NCBI GenBank assembly: GCA_964641275.1
Contig: CAZXMG010000010.1
Location: forward strand, 111,667 to 175,666
Origin: Xiheicaenibacterium sp964641275
GTDB taxonomy: Bacteria; Myxococcota_A; Polyangia; Polyangiales; Polyangiaceae
Direction of reading: 5' to 3'
Length of the DNA stretch: 64,000 bases
A program made the position numbers and the translations under genes. The notes beneath the pieces are model-generated. The model saw only the letters and a list, made by a program, of their open reading frames with translations. It did no database searches and had not been told where the DNA came from. Positions 42,574 through 52,200 of the stretch are shown here, one piece after another; the stretch's first letter is position 1; the number at the start of each line of letters is the position of its first letter.

Positions 42574-42971
42574 TTGGGCGCGGCTGTGCTGGTCGGCGCG
42601 GCGACGGCCGGTGGGGGAGGCGCGGGCTCGCCCGCGGGCGGCACCGCCACCGTCAACGGAGCCTGGCCTTCGACGGCGGGGGCCGAGCCCTTGGGCACAC
42701 ACCCCAGCTGTGGGTTGCACTCACTGTCCGCAGGGCACTCCTCGTTGCTGAGGCACGCGGCCGCGGGGGGATCCGCTGCGCGCGGGACGTAAGCCATGCC
42801 GTAACAGGCCATCAGCGACATCATGGTGCCTCCGACGCCCGCCGCGGCCAGGGCTCGCTTCGCCGCGCGACCCGCGCGGCTCGAGGCGCGTCGGGCGCGC
42901 GCTCCGCACGAGGGGCAAGCGACTGCGCCTTGTGGCACGAACCCCGGACACGCGTGGCAGCTCTTCAGCAT
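42570..42971 (-). CDS. Zinc-ribbon membrane protein, hypothetical
   Basis: 133 aa. A clear Shine-Dalgarno AAGGAGAG precedes the ATG. The N-terminus has a Cys pattern (SCHACPGF and ACPSCGAR) of zinc-ribbon type. A hydrophobic helix (about residues 38-60) leads to a Cys-rich outer segment (CLSNEECPADSECNPQLGC) like the short disulfide modules in myxobacterial surface proteins, then a Pro/Ala tail. It is coupled to the AKR gene by overlap. Function is unknown. Confidence 0.62.
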   Translation of the reverse strand: MLKSCHACPGFVPQGAVACPSCGARARRASSRAGRAAKRALAAAGVGGTMMSLMACYGMAYVPRAADPPAAACLSNEECPADSECNPQLGCVPKGSAPAVEGQAPLTVAVPPAGEPAPPPPAVAAPTSTAAPK

Positions 42972-43011
42972 CGTCTCTCCTTGGCTGGCAACGGCGGAAG
43001 CGCTGCTCAGC

Positions 43012-44622
43012 TTACGGGCCGACCGTCTCGATGTCGTCCCAGAAGTCGCACAGGTCGCGCTTCAACGCCGACCCGACCGCCGGCTCGAGATCCAGGGTGA
43101 GGTGCTGATCTGCGTCGTCGTACATCGGCCACGGCACCGCCTCGCTGCCATTGGGATCCCCCGCGTCCGTATGGCGCGACCAGTAGCCGGTCATCACTGC
43201 GGCGAGACCGAGCTCCTCCTCGCTCAGCTGCTGCGGCAGGAGCTGGCCGGGTGCCGCGAACAAGTAGCGGACCTCGGCAGAGTGGAACGCTCCCAGGTCG
43301 CCGAGCAGCCCGTTCTTGGGCGGGTAGGTGAAGTGGTACAAAAACGCTCGACCGCCCTGGGCGCTGATGGCACGCGCGGCGCGACGTGTCGTGCACACGA
43401 AGCCGGCGTCACCCACCGCGGCGATGGCGGCGTCTCGCGAGCTGCCATAGTCGGCGCTCGGGTATTGCGCGACGATCTCGGCGCCGTGTCCTGGCGCCAG
43501 GGACTCCGCAAACGCCTCGAACGCGGCATCGTCGGGGATGTCCACGTCGTCCCCTGCGAGGACGAAGAACAGCGTCGCCTCGTTGGCGTTGCTGCCCAGG
43601 ATCACCGGCACGTCGTGGAAGTCTCCGCTGGCGAGCCGCACCATGGGATCGGACGGGACGACCACCCCGTCGATGCTGGGAAACCAGCTGGCACCGCCGC
43701 CGGTGAGGAAGTTCGCGCCGGACTCGAGCGCCACGGCCACGTCCTCGGCCGGGGCCTGCCGGAGGCACGCCGGCACGTCGGCCGCGGCGTCGCAGCCGAC
43801 CGCCGCGGCGAAGCTCTCGCCCTGCGCCTGCGCGGTCTCGAGATCGAGCGCGGTGTTGCACGGGCCGCTCTGGATCGCCGCGGATTGGAACAGGCCTGCG
43901 CTCGCGGGCGAGACCAGCTGCAAGCAGGTGCTGATGCCGCCCGCGGACTCGCCGAACAGCATCACCTTCTGAGGGTCACCGCCGAACGCCTGGATGTTGG
44001 TCTTCACCCACTCGAGCGCGGCGCGCTGGTCTTCGAGGCCATAGGTGCCCGTCGACGGGTGGGCGGCGTCTTCGGCGGCGAGCGCCGCGTGCGCCAGGAA
44101 GCCGAACGCGCCCAAACGATAGTTGAGCGTCACCACCACGGCGCCCGAGCTCTCGGACAGCACCTTGCCGTCGTACGCAGGATCGCCGCCGCTGCCCAAC
44201 ACGAACCCGCCACCATGGATCCACACCATCACCGGCCGGTCCGCGGTGCCCGGGGAGCGCGGCGCCCAGACGTTCAACGTCAGGCAGTCTTCTTGGCTGT
44301 TCGGATCCATACCTTCGCCGATGATGGCCGCCTGGGCACAAATCGGCCCCTTGGCCTTGGCTTCGAGCACCTCGGTCCAGGCTTCGCGCGGTGCGGGGGG
44401 CCGAAAGCGCAGCTCTCCCTCCGGAGGTGCGGCGTAGGGGATGCCCAGAAAGGCGCGCGTGTCGTCGATCAAGACCCCCTCCACGGGGCCCTTGTCGGTG
44501 TCGATCAACAGCGGCGCGGACCCGCCGGCCCCGCCTGCGCCACCGCCGCCGCCGGGGCCGCTCGCGTCGTCGGAGCACGCGCCGAGCGCGAGCGCGAGGG
44601 AGAGCACGCACCACTTCACCAT
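43012..44622 (-). CDS. Type B carboxylesterase lipoprotein
   Basis: 536 aa. The signal ends in the lipobox LGAC, followed by a Gly-rich linker. The alpha/beta-hydrolase core has the oxyanion WIHGGGFVLGSG, the nucleophile elbow FGESAGG (Ser about 225), a likely catalytic acid at SNANEATLFF and the His in GAFHSAEVRYLF. EDCLTLNVW is the type B signature 2. It probably hydrolyses esters in the periplasm or at the surface. ATGs at 44622 and 44637 both retain the signal; the shorter is used. Confidence 0.87.
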   Translation of the reverse strand: MVKWCVLSLALALGACSDDASGPGGGGGAGGAGGSAPLLIDTDKGPVEGVLIDDTRAFLGIPYAAPPEGELRFRPPAPREAWTEVLEAKAKGPICAQAAIIGEGMDPNSQEDCLTLNVWAPRSPGTADRPVMVWIHGGGFVLGSGGDPAYDGKVLSESSGAVVVTLNYRLGAFGFLAHAALAAEDAAHPSTGTYGLEDQRAALEWVKTNIQAFGGDPQKVMLFGESAGGISTCLQLVSPASAGLFQSAAIQSGPCNTALDLETAQAQGESFAAAVGCDAAADVPACLRQAPAEDVAVALESGANFLTGGGASWFPSIDGVVVPSDPMVRLASGDFHDVPVILGSNANEATLFFVLAGDDVDIPDDAAFEAFAESLAPGHGAEIVAQYPSADYGSSRDAAIAAVGDAGFVCTTRRAARAISAQGGRAFLYHFTYPPKNGLLGDLGAFHSAEVRYLFAAPGQLLPQQLSEEELGLAAVMTGYWSRHTDAGDPNGSEAVPWPMYDDADQHLTLDLEPAVGSALKRDLCDFWDDIETVGP

Positions 44623-44664
44623 GGGCTCATGGTTCATCGTGCACGCAGACGCAGTCAACAGCGC

Positions 44665-45033
44665 TCAGCTCAGCTCCAGGTCGAGCGTGCCGGTGAACAG
44701 GTAGCTGATGAGCGCTCCGAGCGCGATTTGCAGGATCAGGGCCAGCGCTAGCCCCAGGAGGCCCATCCCGATGGCACGCGCCGCCGCATCGTCGCCCCGC
44801 GGTCTGCGGGTGACCCAAGCCAGCGGGAGCATCCCCAGAGGTCCGAACCAGAACGTGGCAGTGGCCCAGGTGAGAGCGTTCCAGGCGCGCGCTCGGCGCT
44901 CGGGATCGAGCCGCTGCACCCACCACCATTGCAGCGCGAAGGTAGACAGCCAGCCGCTGACGGCCTGCAGCAGCAGCATGTAGAGCGCCGGTTCCCGGAG
45001 GCCGCTCAGGCAGAGCTCGAAGAAGCGAGTCAC
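44665..45033 (-). CDS. Small integral membrane protein
   Basis: 122 aa from a GTG located 10 nt after the DUF362 gene. Three hydrophobic helices are evident (about residues 14-32, 50-72 and 88-116). There is a Trp-rich loop (LQWWWVQRLDPERRARAW) and a basic loop RRPRGDD. No family is recognised. It is probably co-transcribed with the DUF362 gene upstream. A longer in-frame start would add a basic extension inside the upstream gene and is less likely. Confidence 0.6.
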   Translation of the reverse strand: MTRFFELCLSGLREPALYMLLLQAVSGWLSTFALQWWWVQRLDPERRARAWNALTWATATFWFGPLGMLPLAWVTRRPRGDDAAARAIGMGLLGLALALILQIALGALISYLFTGTLDLELS

Positions 45034-45043
45034 GCGCCTGGGC

Positions 45044-46540
45044 TCAGAGCTCCGGCGCGCCCTCGCCGCGCTCTGCCGGGCCCGACACTTGGTAAGGTTT
45101 GCCGCGCGCACGCGACGCGAGCGTGGCCGCTCGCCAAGCCAGGTAATGGCGGTTGAACTTCAGCGCGTTGACCGGGTCCGTGATCGGGTTCTTGATGTTG
45201 CTGGCTGCGACGAGGGCCAACACCTGCTCGGCGACGGACACGGGGCAGCCGGCCAGGCGGATTGGCGAGCGGGTCCGCTTGGCCTCCAGGAACTTGGCGG
45301 TGACGCTGACCATCTTCGCGTACACGTCGTCATGCTCCGCCGTGTGCGGGTCTTTCGTGCTGCGGTCCCGATACAAGCTCTCCACGCTGATGGGCTTGCC
45401 CGCGATCTCGCCGCGCCACTCCGCGCAGTCGCCGATGAAGATGACGCGTTCGTTCTCCTGCGCCGGGATGGGGCCCTTGTACGCCCCGAACACCACGTGG
45501 ATGCGCGGGATCTTGGCGTCGCACTCGGCGTCGAACTGGCGCAGAATTTCGATCGACTCTTCGATCGCGCCCGGGCAACCGCCCCAGCAATAGTCGGTGC
45601 GCTCCGGCTCCGGGGGAGGGCCTGCGTAGGCGCTGATGTTGGTCCCTTCGAAGTACTTCTCGACCCGGACGAGCCCCACCTGAAAACCCTTGGCACGCGC
45701 GCGTGCCGCCTCGAGCGAGACGTCGCCGCTGATCTCGATCTGGTCGAGCGCGATCGGCCCGAAGCCGCGCTCGTGAGCGAAGCGGATGTGCTCCACGTCG
45801 CGGGCATCGATCCCGATGATCGCGCAGCAAACGGCGTCGATCGCCACCTGGCAGTTGCCCATGATCACGAGGCCGAGGTCGCGCGGCACGGGCGTGAGCA
45901 TGCGTCCTTCACCAGCCACGATCGCGTCGATGGCGATGAAGCGAGGCTGCACGATGTACTGCAGGTCGGCGATCTTCTCGTTCAGGCGGTGGTCGTGATC
46001 GATCAGGCGGTGACGGTCGTCCTGGATACCGATGTAGTTCTTGAGCGAGAAGGTGACCGTGGTCCAGGGGTGCGACTTGAACTTGGGGCAGTTGACGAAG
46101 AAGTCCGCGCGCGCGACCGGCTCGGGCGTGAACAGGTAGTCGCGCAGCCGGCCCTCGTGCCGCAGGGGGATCTCGACCTGCGGGACCTCCTCGAAATGGT
46201 AATGCTCGACCCCGGTGCGCTTGAACATCGGGTAGTAGTCGGCACCTTCGAAGGCGAAGCGGGTAGGTACGGTGATGCCGCAGCGCTCCCCGACCGCGAG
46301 CTCCTCGAGCCCCTCGGCGCGGCTCTGCAGCGCGAGCAGCACGCCCTCGAGGAACTCGGGCCGCGTGTACGCGTGGGGGAACTGGGGCTTCGAGGCGACG
46401 CAGTTGGGCTTGACCAACGTACGGCCGTGGGGCCGGAGCTCGAGCTCGTCCAGGCCTTCGCTCACGATCGCGCGGATGCGCGCGGGGTCGTATTGGTCGC
46501 AGTGCCGCAGGATCACCTTGGGCCGCGCGGGGATTCGCAT
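45044..46540 (-). CDS. DUF362-family protein
   Basis: 498 aa. The start VILRHCDQYDPARIRAIVSEGLDEL and LVKPNCVASKPQFPHAYTRPEFLEGVLLALQ are typical of DUF362. NCPKFKSHPWTTVTFSLKNYIGI follows, as does a Cys-containing segment YCWGGCPGAIEE that could bind a metal or cluster. The family is widespread and often iron-sulfur linked, but its reaction is not known. The ATG is preceded by TACGCT 7 nt upstream and lies 35 nt from the divergent small gene. Confidence 0.83.
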   Translation of the reverse strand: MRIPARPKVILRHCDQYDPARIRAIVSEGLDELELRPHGRTLVKPNCVASKPQFPHAYTRPEFLEGVLLALQSRAEGLEELAVGERCGITVPTRFAFEGADYYPMFKRTGVEHYHFEEVPQVEIPLRHEGRLRDYLFTPEPVARADFFVNCPKFKSHPWTTVTFSLKNYIGIQDDRHRLIDHDHRLNEKIADLQYIVQPRFIAIDAIVAGEGRMLTPVPRDLGLVIMGNCQVAIDAVCCAIIGIDARDVEHIRFAHERGFGPIALDQIEISGDVSLEAARARAKGFQVGLVRVEKYFEGTNISAYAGPPPEPERTDYCWGGCPGAIEESIEILRQFDAECDAKIPRIHVVFGAYKGPIPAQENERVIFIGDCAEWRGEIAGKPISVESLYRDRSTKDPHTAEHDDVYAKMVSVTAKFLEAKRTRSPIRLAGCPVSVAEQVLALVAASNIKNPITDPVNALKFNRHYLAWRAATLASRARGKPYQVSGPAERGEGAPEL

Positions 46541-46547
46541 GCAGCGC

Positions 46548-46553
46548 AGCGTA
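46548..46553 (-). promoter_or_regulatory. -10-like hexamer TACGCT for the DUF362 gene
   Basis: TACGCT on the minus strand ends 7 nt before the ATG at 46540. It is one half of a compact back-to-back promoter pair within a 35-nt gap. Confidence 0.4.
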
Positions 46554-46561
46554 CACTCGAG

Positions 46562-46567
46562 TAGAGT
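46562..46567 (+). promoter_or_regulatory. -10-like hexamer TAGAGT for the small gene at 46576
   Basis: TAGAGT ends 8 nt before the ATG at 46576 and faces away from TACGCT at 46548-46553. The -35 region of each promoter would fall inside the other gene's coding sequence. Confidence 0.4.
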
Positions 46568-46575
46568 CTCTCGCC

Positions 46576-46809
46576 ATGCACCGGCACCCTAGGTTGCGCG
46601 CATGGACGCGCGAGGAAGACGGCAGCTACAAGGCCGAGATCGACGGCGCGACGCTGCACGTCACGTGGCGACCCGAGAGCAAGGACGCGCGGCGCGGGTT
46701 CGCGTGGAAGGTCGAAGCCGTGGACGGCACGACCTCGACGTCGGTGGACGTCGAGGAAGAGATCGAAGCGGCGATGGTGGCTGCCGAAGACCGGGCGCGG
46801 CTGGGCTGA
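46576..46809 (+). CDS. Small acidic hypothetical protein
   Basis: 77 aa. A basic N-terminus is followed by a beta-rich part (YKAEIDGATLHVTWRPE, GFAWKVEAVDG) and a C-terminal acidic helix (DVEEEIEAAMVAAEDRARL). It has no signal peptide or membrane helix. The gene has its own TANNNT hexamer and diverges from DUF362. I do not recognise a family. The regular strand/helix pattern supports a real protein. Confidence 0.55.
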   Translation: MHRHPRLRAWTREEDGSYKAEIDGATLHVTWRPESKDARRGFAWKVEAVDGTTSTSVDVEEEIEAAMVAAEDRARLG

Positions 46810-46857
46810 GGGGTACGTCGTCTCACGCGAAGAACTTCGCGGACGATGTGCAAGCAG

Positions 46858-47160
46858 TCACTTCGGGGACGCGGCCCCAGCCGGTTGGAGCAGCGCGAGG
46901 AGCGCGAGGCGTTCGTCGCGCGTGAGGTCGAGTGGACGCCCCTCGAGCGTGAAGGTCATGCCGTCGCTCTGGTCGATGCGTTGGCAGCGGTGGGTCTTCA
47001 TGCGCAGCTTGCCGCTCACGCCGAGCGCGCCGCTGGGTCTCGAGCCTGGCGCGAAGGGCTTGTCCGAGCGCACGACGATCGCATCTCCCTCGAGCGAGAC
47101 CACCCGGCCGCGGCCGCCGCCGTCCCAAGCGACGTCGAGCCCGCGAGACTCGCTGCTCAT
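46858..47160 (-). CDS. PilZ-like small protein
   Basis: 100 aa. The pattern of strands (RGRVVSLEGDAIVVRSDKPFAPGSRPSGAL, GKLRMKTHRCQRID, GMTFTLEGRPLDL) and a C-terminal helix fit a PilZ-type beta barrel, but the RxxxR and DxSxxG c-di-GMP residues are not evident. So it is at best a non-canonical PilZ protein. The ATG overlaps the smpB stop, and a PilT-like ATPase gene lies upstream of smpB. Function is inferred only from fold and context. Confidence 0.55.
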   Translation of the reverse strand: MSSESRGLDVAWDGGGRGRVVSLEGDAIVVRSDKPFAPGSRPSGALGVSGKLRMKTHRCQRIDQSDGMTFTLEGRPLDLTRDERLALLALLQPAGAASPK

Positions 47161-47639
47161 CCTCGCCTCCCGCGCGCCATGGCTTGTCTGGCCTCACGGT
47201 CGGCGTCCTTCTGCTTGACGCTCTCCCGCTTGTCGTAGCTCTTCTTGCCGCGCGCGAGCGCGATCTCCACCTTGGCGCGGCCGCCCTTGAAGTAGAGCTT
47301 GGTCACCGTCACCGTCATGCCTTCGCGCTCGACGCCGCGCTTGAGCTCCTCGATCTCGCGCTTGTGCAAGAGCAACTTGCGCGCGCGTTTGGCCTCGTGG
47401 CTGTAGGGAGAGCCCGACAGCACGGGGATGTTGATGCCGCGCACGTAGGCCTCGTCGCCGTCGAAGCTGACCCAACCATCGGTCAGGTCGGCCTTGCCCG
47501 CGCGCAGCACCTTCACCTCGGTGCCTGTCAGCGCGAGGCCCGCCTCGAAACGGCTCTCGAGCTCGTAGTCGAACGTGGCGCGCCGGTTCTGCGCGATCGG
47601 TACGATCGTTCTCTCGTCTTGTTTGGGGGCCTTCTTCAC
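47157..47639 (-). CDS. smpB: SsrA-binding protein SmpB
   Basis: 160 aa from a GTG. It binds tmRNA and brings it to stalled ribosomes. Diagnostic segments are IAQNRRATFDYELESRFEAGLALTGTEVK, ADLTDGWVSFDGDEAYVRGINIP, SPYSHEAKRARKLLLHKREI and the C-terminal basic tail with GKKSYDKRESVKQKDADREARQA. The chosen GTG gives the usual length; longer frames run into the PilT-like gene. The stop overlaps the PilZ-like gene. The tmRNA gene itself was not found in this window. Confidence 0.95.
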   Translation of the reverse strand: MKKAPKQDERTIVPIAQNRRATFDYELESRFEAGLALTGTEVKVLRAGKADLTDGWVSFDGDEAYVRGINIPVLSGSPYSHEAKRARKLLLHKREIEELKRGVEREGMTVTVTKLYFKGGRAKVEIALARGKKSYDKRESVKQKDADREARQAMARGRRG

Positions 47640-47688
47640 GGGCGCAGCACGCTGGTAGCACGGATGAAGGTCGGCGGTGGCGCCGGCG

Positions 47689-49191
47689 TCAACGCTCCCC
47701 GAGGTAGTGTCCGAGGCTGGCCGGATCGTTGGCTGCCGCGCGCGCCGCCTCGAGCGATATCTCGCCGCGCTTGACCAGCTCCGCGAGGGAGCGCTCGAGC
47801 ACGACCATGCCGTCGCCGCGCCCGGCCTGCATCGAGCTCTTGATCGAGCCGAGCTTGCCTTCACGGATCGCGGAGGCGACCGCGGTGTTGACGCGCAGGA
47901 TCTCGGCCGCGAGCACCCGGCCACTACCCTGCGGAACCAGGCGCTGCGCCACCACAGCCCGCAGAGAGTCGCTGAGCATGACGCGGATGTGGCCCTGCTT
48001 CTCGGGTGGATAGGTGTCGATGATGCGTTCCACGGCGTTGGCCGCGGAGCGGCTATGCAGACTCGCAAGCACCAGGTGGCCGGTCTCGGCGGCGGTCAGC
48101 GCGAGCTGAATGCTCTCGGCGTCTCGCATCTCACCGATCAGCAGCACGTCCGGATCCTCCCGCAGCGCGTCGCGCAGGCCCGTCGCGAAGTCTCGCACGT
48201 CGCGTCCGATCTGCCGCTGCCGAACCAACGAGCGCCCGCGCGCCTCGAACACGAACTCGATCGGATCCTCGAGTGTGACCAGCACCACCGAACGCTGGTC
48301 GAGCGCCACCTGGGTCAAGGACGCCAGCGTCGTGCTCTTGCCAGAGCCGGTCGCGCCGACGACCAGCACCAGCCCGTGTGGCAGCAGCGCGAGGTCGCCG
48401 ATGGGCAGCGGGAAGCCGAGCTGCGCCAGATCCTGCACGCCGCGAGGAAACAGGCGGATGGCCACCGCGAGGCCGCCCGCCGTCACGTAGACGTTGACGC
48501 GCCCGCGCGCGCCACCGCCCAGATCCAGCGACGCATCGAACGAGGTCAGCTGCTCGAGACGCGCGTCGAGCTCGGCACCGAACAGATCCGCGCACAGCTC
48601 GCGCAAAGGGGACAGCGGTCCGCTGCCGAGCGGCGTGATCTGCCCATGAATGCGCGCCATCGGAGGCTCTCTGTCGGCCAGGTGCAGGTCGCTGGCGCCC
48701 ATCGAGAGCGCGCGTTGCACCAGGTCCATCAGCCCACCGCCGCTGCGGTACGCCGCGGTTCCCGCGCTTCCGGAGGCGGCGTTCGGGGAGGGGGCAGCGG
48801 TCGGTGCCTGTGGTGGTGGCGGTGGTGGCGCCGCCCTGGGTGCTGGTGGCGCTGCGACGATCGCCGCCGCGATCGGCTCGTTCGACTTCAGCAAGATCGC
48901 GTCGAAAGCGAGCAAAACGCCCGGGCGTTTGGTGACGGTCACGCGGTAGCGTCCGGCGCGGCTCGCCTCGTGCGCAAACTCGACACGCCCCAAGCGGTCG
49001 AGCTGTGCGAGTCGGGTCTCGTCGAGCAACTCTCCGAACAGCTCACGCAGCGTGTCGGTGCTGGTGGCGGGGATGGTGAGCTTTTTGGGCGAGCCAGATG
49101 CGAGCATGGCGGGCGCCTTGTCGCTGCCAAGGCGGAGCTCGTTCGCGCCCTGCGAGTCGACCAGAGCCAGCAGGCTGTCGATTTGCGGCAT
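47689..49191 (-). CDS. PilT-like type IV pilus retraction ATPase with duplicated N-terminal domain
   Basis: 500 aa. From about residue 150 on it is a complete PilT-type ATPase: GASDLHLADREPPMARIHG (N-terminal domain), Walker A VVGATGSGKSTTL, Asp box VTLEDPIEFVF, Walker B VLLIGEMRD and His box GHLVLASLHS. The first 110 residues repeat the pattern of the N-terminal domain (LLALVDSQGANELRLGSDKAPAML, then FAHEASRAGRYRVTVTKRPG) and are joined by a Pro/Ala linker. Standard PilT has about 350 residues. It probably powers pilus retraction or a related secretion motor. Confidence 0.87.
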   Translation of the reverse strand: MPQIDSLLALVDSQGANELRLGSDKAPAMLASGSPKKLTIPATSTDTLRELFGELLDETRLAQLDRLGRVEFAHEASRAGRYRVTVTKRPGVLLAFDAILLKSNEPIAAAIVAAPPAPRAAPPPPPPQAPTAAPSPNAASGSAGTAAYRSGGGLMDLVQRALSMGASDLHLADREPPMARIHGQITPLGSGPLSPLRELCADLFGAELDARLEQLTSFDASLDLGGGARGRVNVYVTAGGLAVAIRLFPRGVQDLAQLGFPLPIGDLALLPHGLVLVVGATGSGKSTTLASLTQVALDQRSVVLVTLEDPIEFVFEARGRSLVRQRQIGRDVRDFATGLRDALREDPDVLLIGEMRDAESIQLALTAAETGHLVLASLHSRSAANAVERIIDTYPPEKQGHIRVMLSDSLRAVVAQRLVPQGSGRVLAAEILRVNTAVASAIREGKLGSIKSSMQAGRGDGMVVLERSLAELVKRGEISLEAARAAANDPASLGHYLGER

Positions 49192-49197
49192 CCCTGC

Positions 49198-49203
49198 AGG
49201 ATA
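49198..49203 (-). promoter_or_regulatory. -10-like hexamer TATCCT for the PilT-like gene
   Basis: TATCCT on the minus strand ends 6 nt before the ATG at 49191, with no clear Shine-Dalgarno sequence between. Confidence 0.4.
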
Positions 49204-49288
49204 GCCAGCGCCGCCGCTCCCGTATTCCCGGACTTCTCGGGAAGAACGGCCGAGACACTGCGGCCGGCCCGCGCTACGAGCTAGCTCG

Positions 49289-52200
49289 ATGTTGCCGATC
49301 GAGCTCCTCGGCGCGCGCACCAACAACCTCAAGTCCGTCGACGTCACGCTGCGGCCGGGTGAGCTCGTGGCAGTCACGGGCCCGAGCGGCGCCGGCAAGT
49401 CGTCGCTGGCGATGGACACGCTCTACGCCGAGGGGCAGCGGCGCTTCGTCGAGAGCTTCACGCCCTATGCTCGGCAGTTCCTGGAGCGGCTCGACCGGCC
49501 GCCCATGGATCGGCTCGATCCGGTGGCGGCAGGAATCGCAGTCGATCGGCGCGCGCCGATCAAGAGCTCGCGCTCCAACGTCGCGACGTTGGCAGATCTC
49601 GAGCCGTACCTGTCTGCGCTGTTCGCGAGCGAGGCTGTGCCGGTCTGTGATCGCTGCGGCGTCACCGCCGTGCGCCGCGACGGCACCGGGCACGCCCGCG
49701 ACCTGGTCGCGAGCTTCGGCGGTAGCCGCGCGGTCGTGGTCTACCCCGTCCGGGTCGATGGCACCGAGGCGTTCCTGGACGTGCGCGAGTCGCTGCTCAA
49801 GGACGGCTACGGTCGCGTGTTGATCGACGGCGAGACGCGTGACCTCTCGGCGCTTGCGCCGAGCGCGGCGTTCGCGGACGGGCGCGGCACGCTGAACGTC
49901 GTGCTCGAGCGCGTGCGGCTCTCGGACGGCACACGAGCGCGGGTGGCCGCCGCGGTCGAGGTGGCGTGGCAGCGGCCGGAGCGACGGGCACTGGTGCACA
50001 TCGAAGGTCGATCCACGCCGGTGGCCCTGGTGCGCGAGCTGTCCTGCCCTGGTTGTGAGCGGGTGTTCTCGGCGCCTACGCCCGCCATGTTCTCGTACCA
50101 GTCACCGGTGGGGGCTTGCCCTGCGTGCAAAGGCTTCGGCCGCACCATCGGCGTCGACTGGTCGAAGGTGATCCCGAACGAGAACCTGAGCCTCAACGCC
50201 AAGGCGATCAAGCCATGGAACGGCAAGACCAGCCAGCACGAGCGGCGCGTGCTCAAGAAGTTCTGCCAGGCTCGCGACATCCCGATGGACCGGCCATGGC
50301 GCGAGCTGACGGACGCTCAGCGACGGGAGGTGATCGAGGGGCAGGGCAGTTGGTCGGGCGGCAAGTACCCCGGCGTACGCGCGTGGTTCGAGTGGCTGGA
50401 GACGCGCACCTACAAGATGCACGTGCGCGTGCTGCTCTCGCGTTACCGGGCCTACGATCCGTGCAAGGAGTGCCAGGGCAAGCGGCTGTCCAAGGCGTCG
50501 CTCGCGTACCGTGTCGACGGCCTGGATCTGGGCGCGTGGCACGCGCTCGAAGTGCGGGAGGCCAAGCTGCGCACCAGCGGCCTCCGCATCGAGCGAGGTC
50601 ACGGTGCGTTGTGCCGCGCCGAGCTGCTGTCGAGGCTCGACTACTTGGACCGCGTCGGTCTCGGGTATCTCTCCTTGGACCGCCAGGCGCGTTCGCTCTC
50701 CGGGGGCGAGGCGCAGCGGGTGGCGCTGACGGCTGCGCTGGGCACCGAGCTGGTGGGAGCCTTGTTCGTTCTGGACGAGCCCACGGTGGGCTTGCACCCG
50801 GCCAACGTGGCGCCTCTCCTTTCGTGCATGCGCGAGCTCGCTCGACGCGGCAACGTGGTGCTGGTGGTCGAGCACGATCCGCAGGTGATTGCTGCCTGCG
50901 ACCGCGTGATCGAGCTCGGCCCCGGCGCGGGCCACGCGGGTGGCAGGCTGGTGTACGACGGCCCCGTGCGCGGTGTGTTGGGCCGCGAGGAGCTCGCCAC
51001 GCACCGTGCGCTCACGCCCATGCCGCTGGTCCGCACAGGCGAGCGCTCGGCGCCCCCTGCCAGAGCGCTCGGCATCGTCGGCGCGCGCGGCAACAATCTG
51101 AAGGGCGTCAGCGTGAACGTCCCGCTGGATCGGATCGTTGCGATCACGGGCGTGAGCGGCTCGGGCAAGAGCTCCCTCGTCACCGACCTCCTGTATCGCG
51201 CGCTGGCGCGCCATTTGGGGGAGGGCGGCGACGTCGAGGCGCCGTTGCCGCACGAGCGGATCGACGGCCTCTCGCTGGTGCGGGGCGTGACCCTCGTGGA
51301 TCAGTCGCCGCTGGGCCGCACCTCGCGCGGCAACCCAGCCACCTACTCGGGTGCGTGGAATCGCATCCGCGCCTTGTTCGCGGGCACCCCCGATGCGGCG
51401 CTGCGGAACCTGGGGCCTGGTCACTTCTCGTTCAACGTCGCAGGGGGGCGCTGTGAGGCGTGCGCCGGCGAGGGCTCGGAGACGGTCGAGATGCAGTTCT
51501 TGGCCGACGTCGCGCTGACCTGCGCGAGTTGCTCGGGCAAGCGCTTCAATGCGGACGTGCTCGAGGTGCGCTTGTTCGATCGCAACGTCAGCGATGTGCT
51601 CTCGCTCACCGTCGACGATGCGCTCGAGCTGTTCGCGCTCGACGCGACGATCGTGCGCGCGCTCGGACCGCTCTCGAAGCTCGGCCTCGGCTACCTGAGC
51701 TTGGGTCAACCCTTGTCGACGCTCTCGGGCGGCGAAGCGCAGCGGCTGAAGCTGGCCCGCGCGCTGGTCGAGCCCAAGAAGGCCCGCGTGTTCATCTTCG
51801 ACGAGCCCAGTGCTGGCCTGCACGAGGACGAGGTGGGCTTCGTGGTGGCGGCGTTCGAGGCACTGGTGCAGGGCGGAGCGAGCGTGATCGTCGTGGAGCA
51901 CGACCCCTCGGTGATCGCTCGCGCCGATTGGGTGATCGAGCTGGGTCCGGGGGCTGGCAGCGAAGGTGGGCAGCTGGTCGCTGCAGCCACGCCCGCGGCG
52001 CTGGCCAAGCTCGACACCGCTACCGGTGAAGCGCTGCGGCAGCGGCAGCGCCCGCTGGCACTCGGCTCCGTCCGGCCCGCCGACATCGTCACGCCGCGCG
52101 CCATCAGCGTCGAGCGAGCCAGCGAGCACAACCTCGCAGACATCGACGTGCAAATCCCGCTCGGCAAGCTCACCGTGGTGACCGGCCCGAGCGGGTCGGG

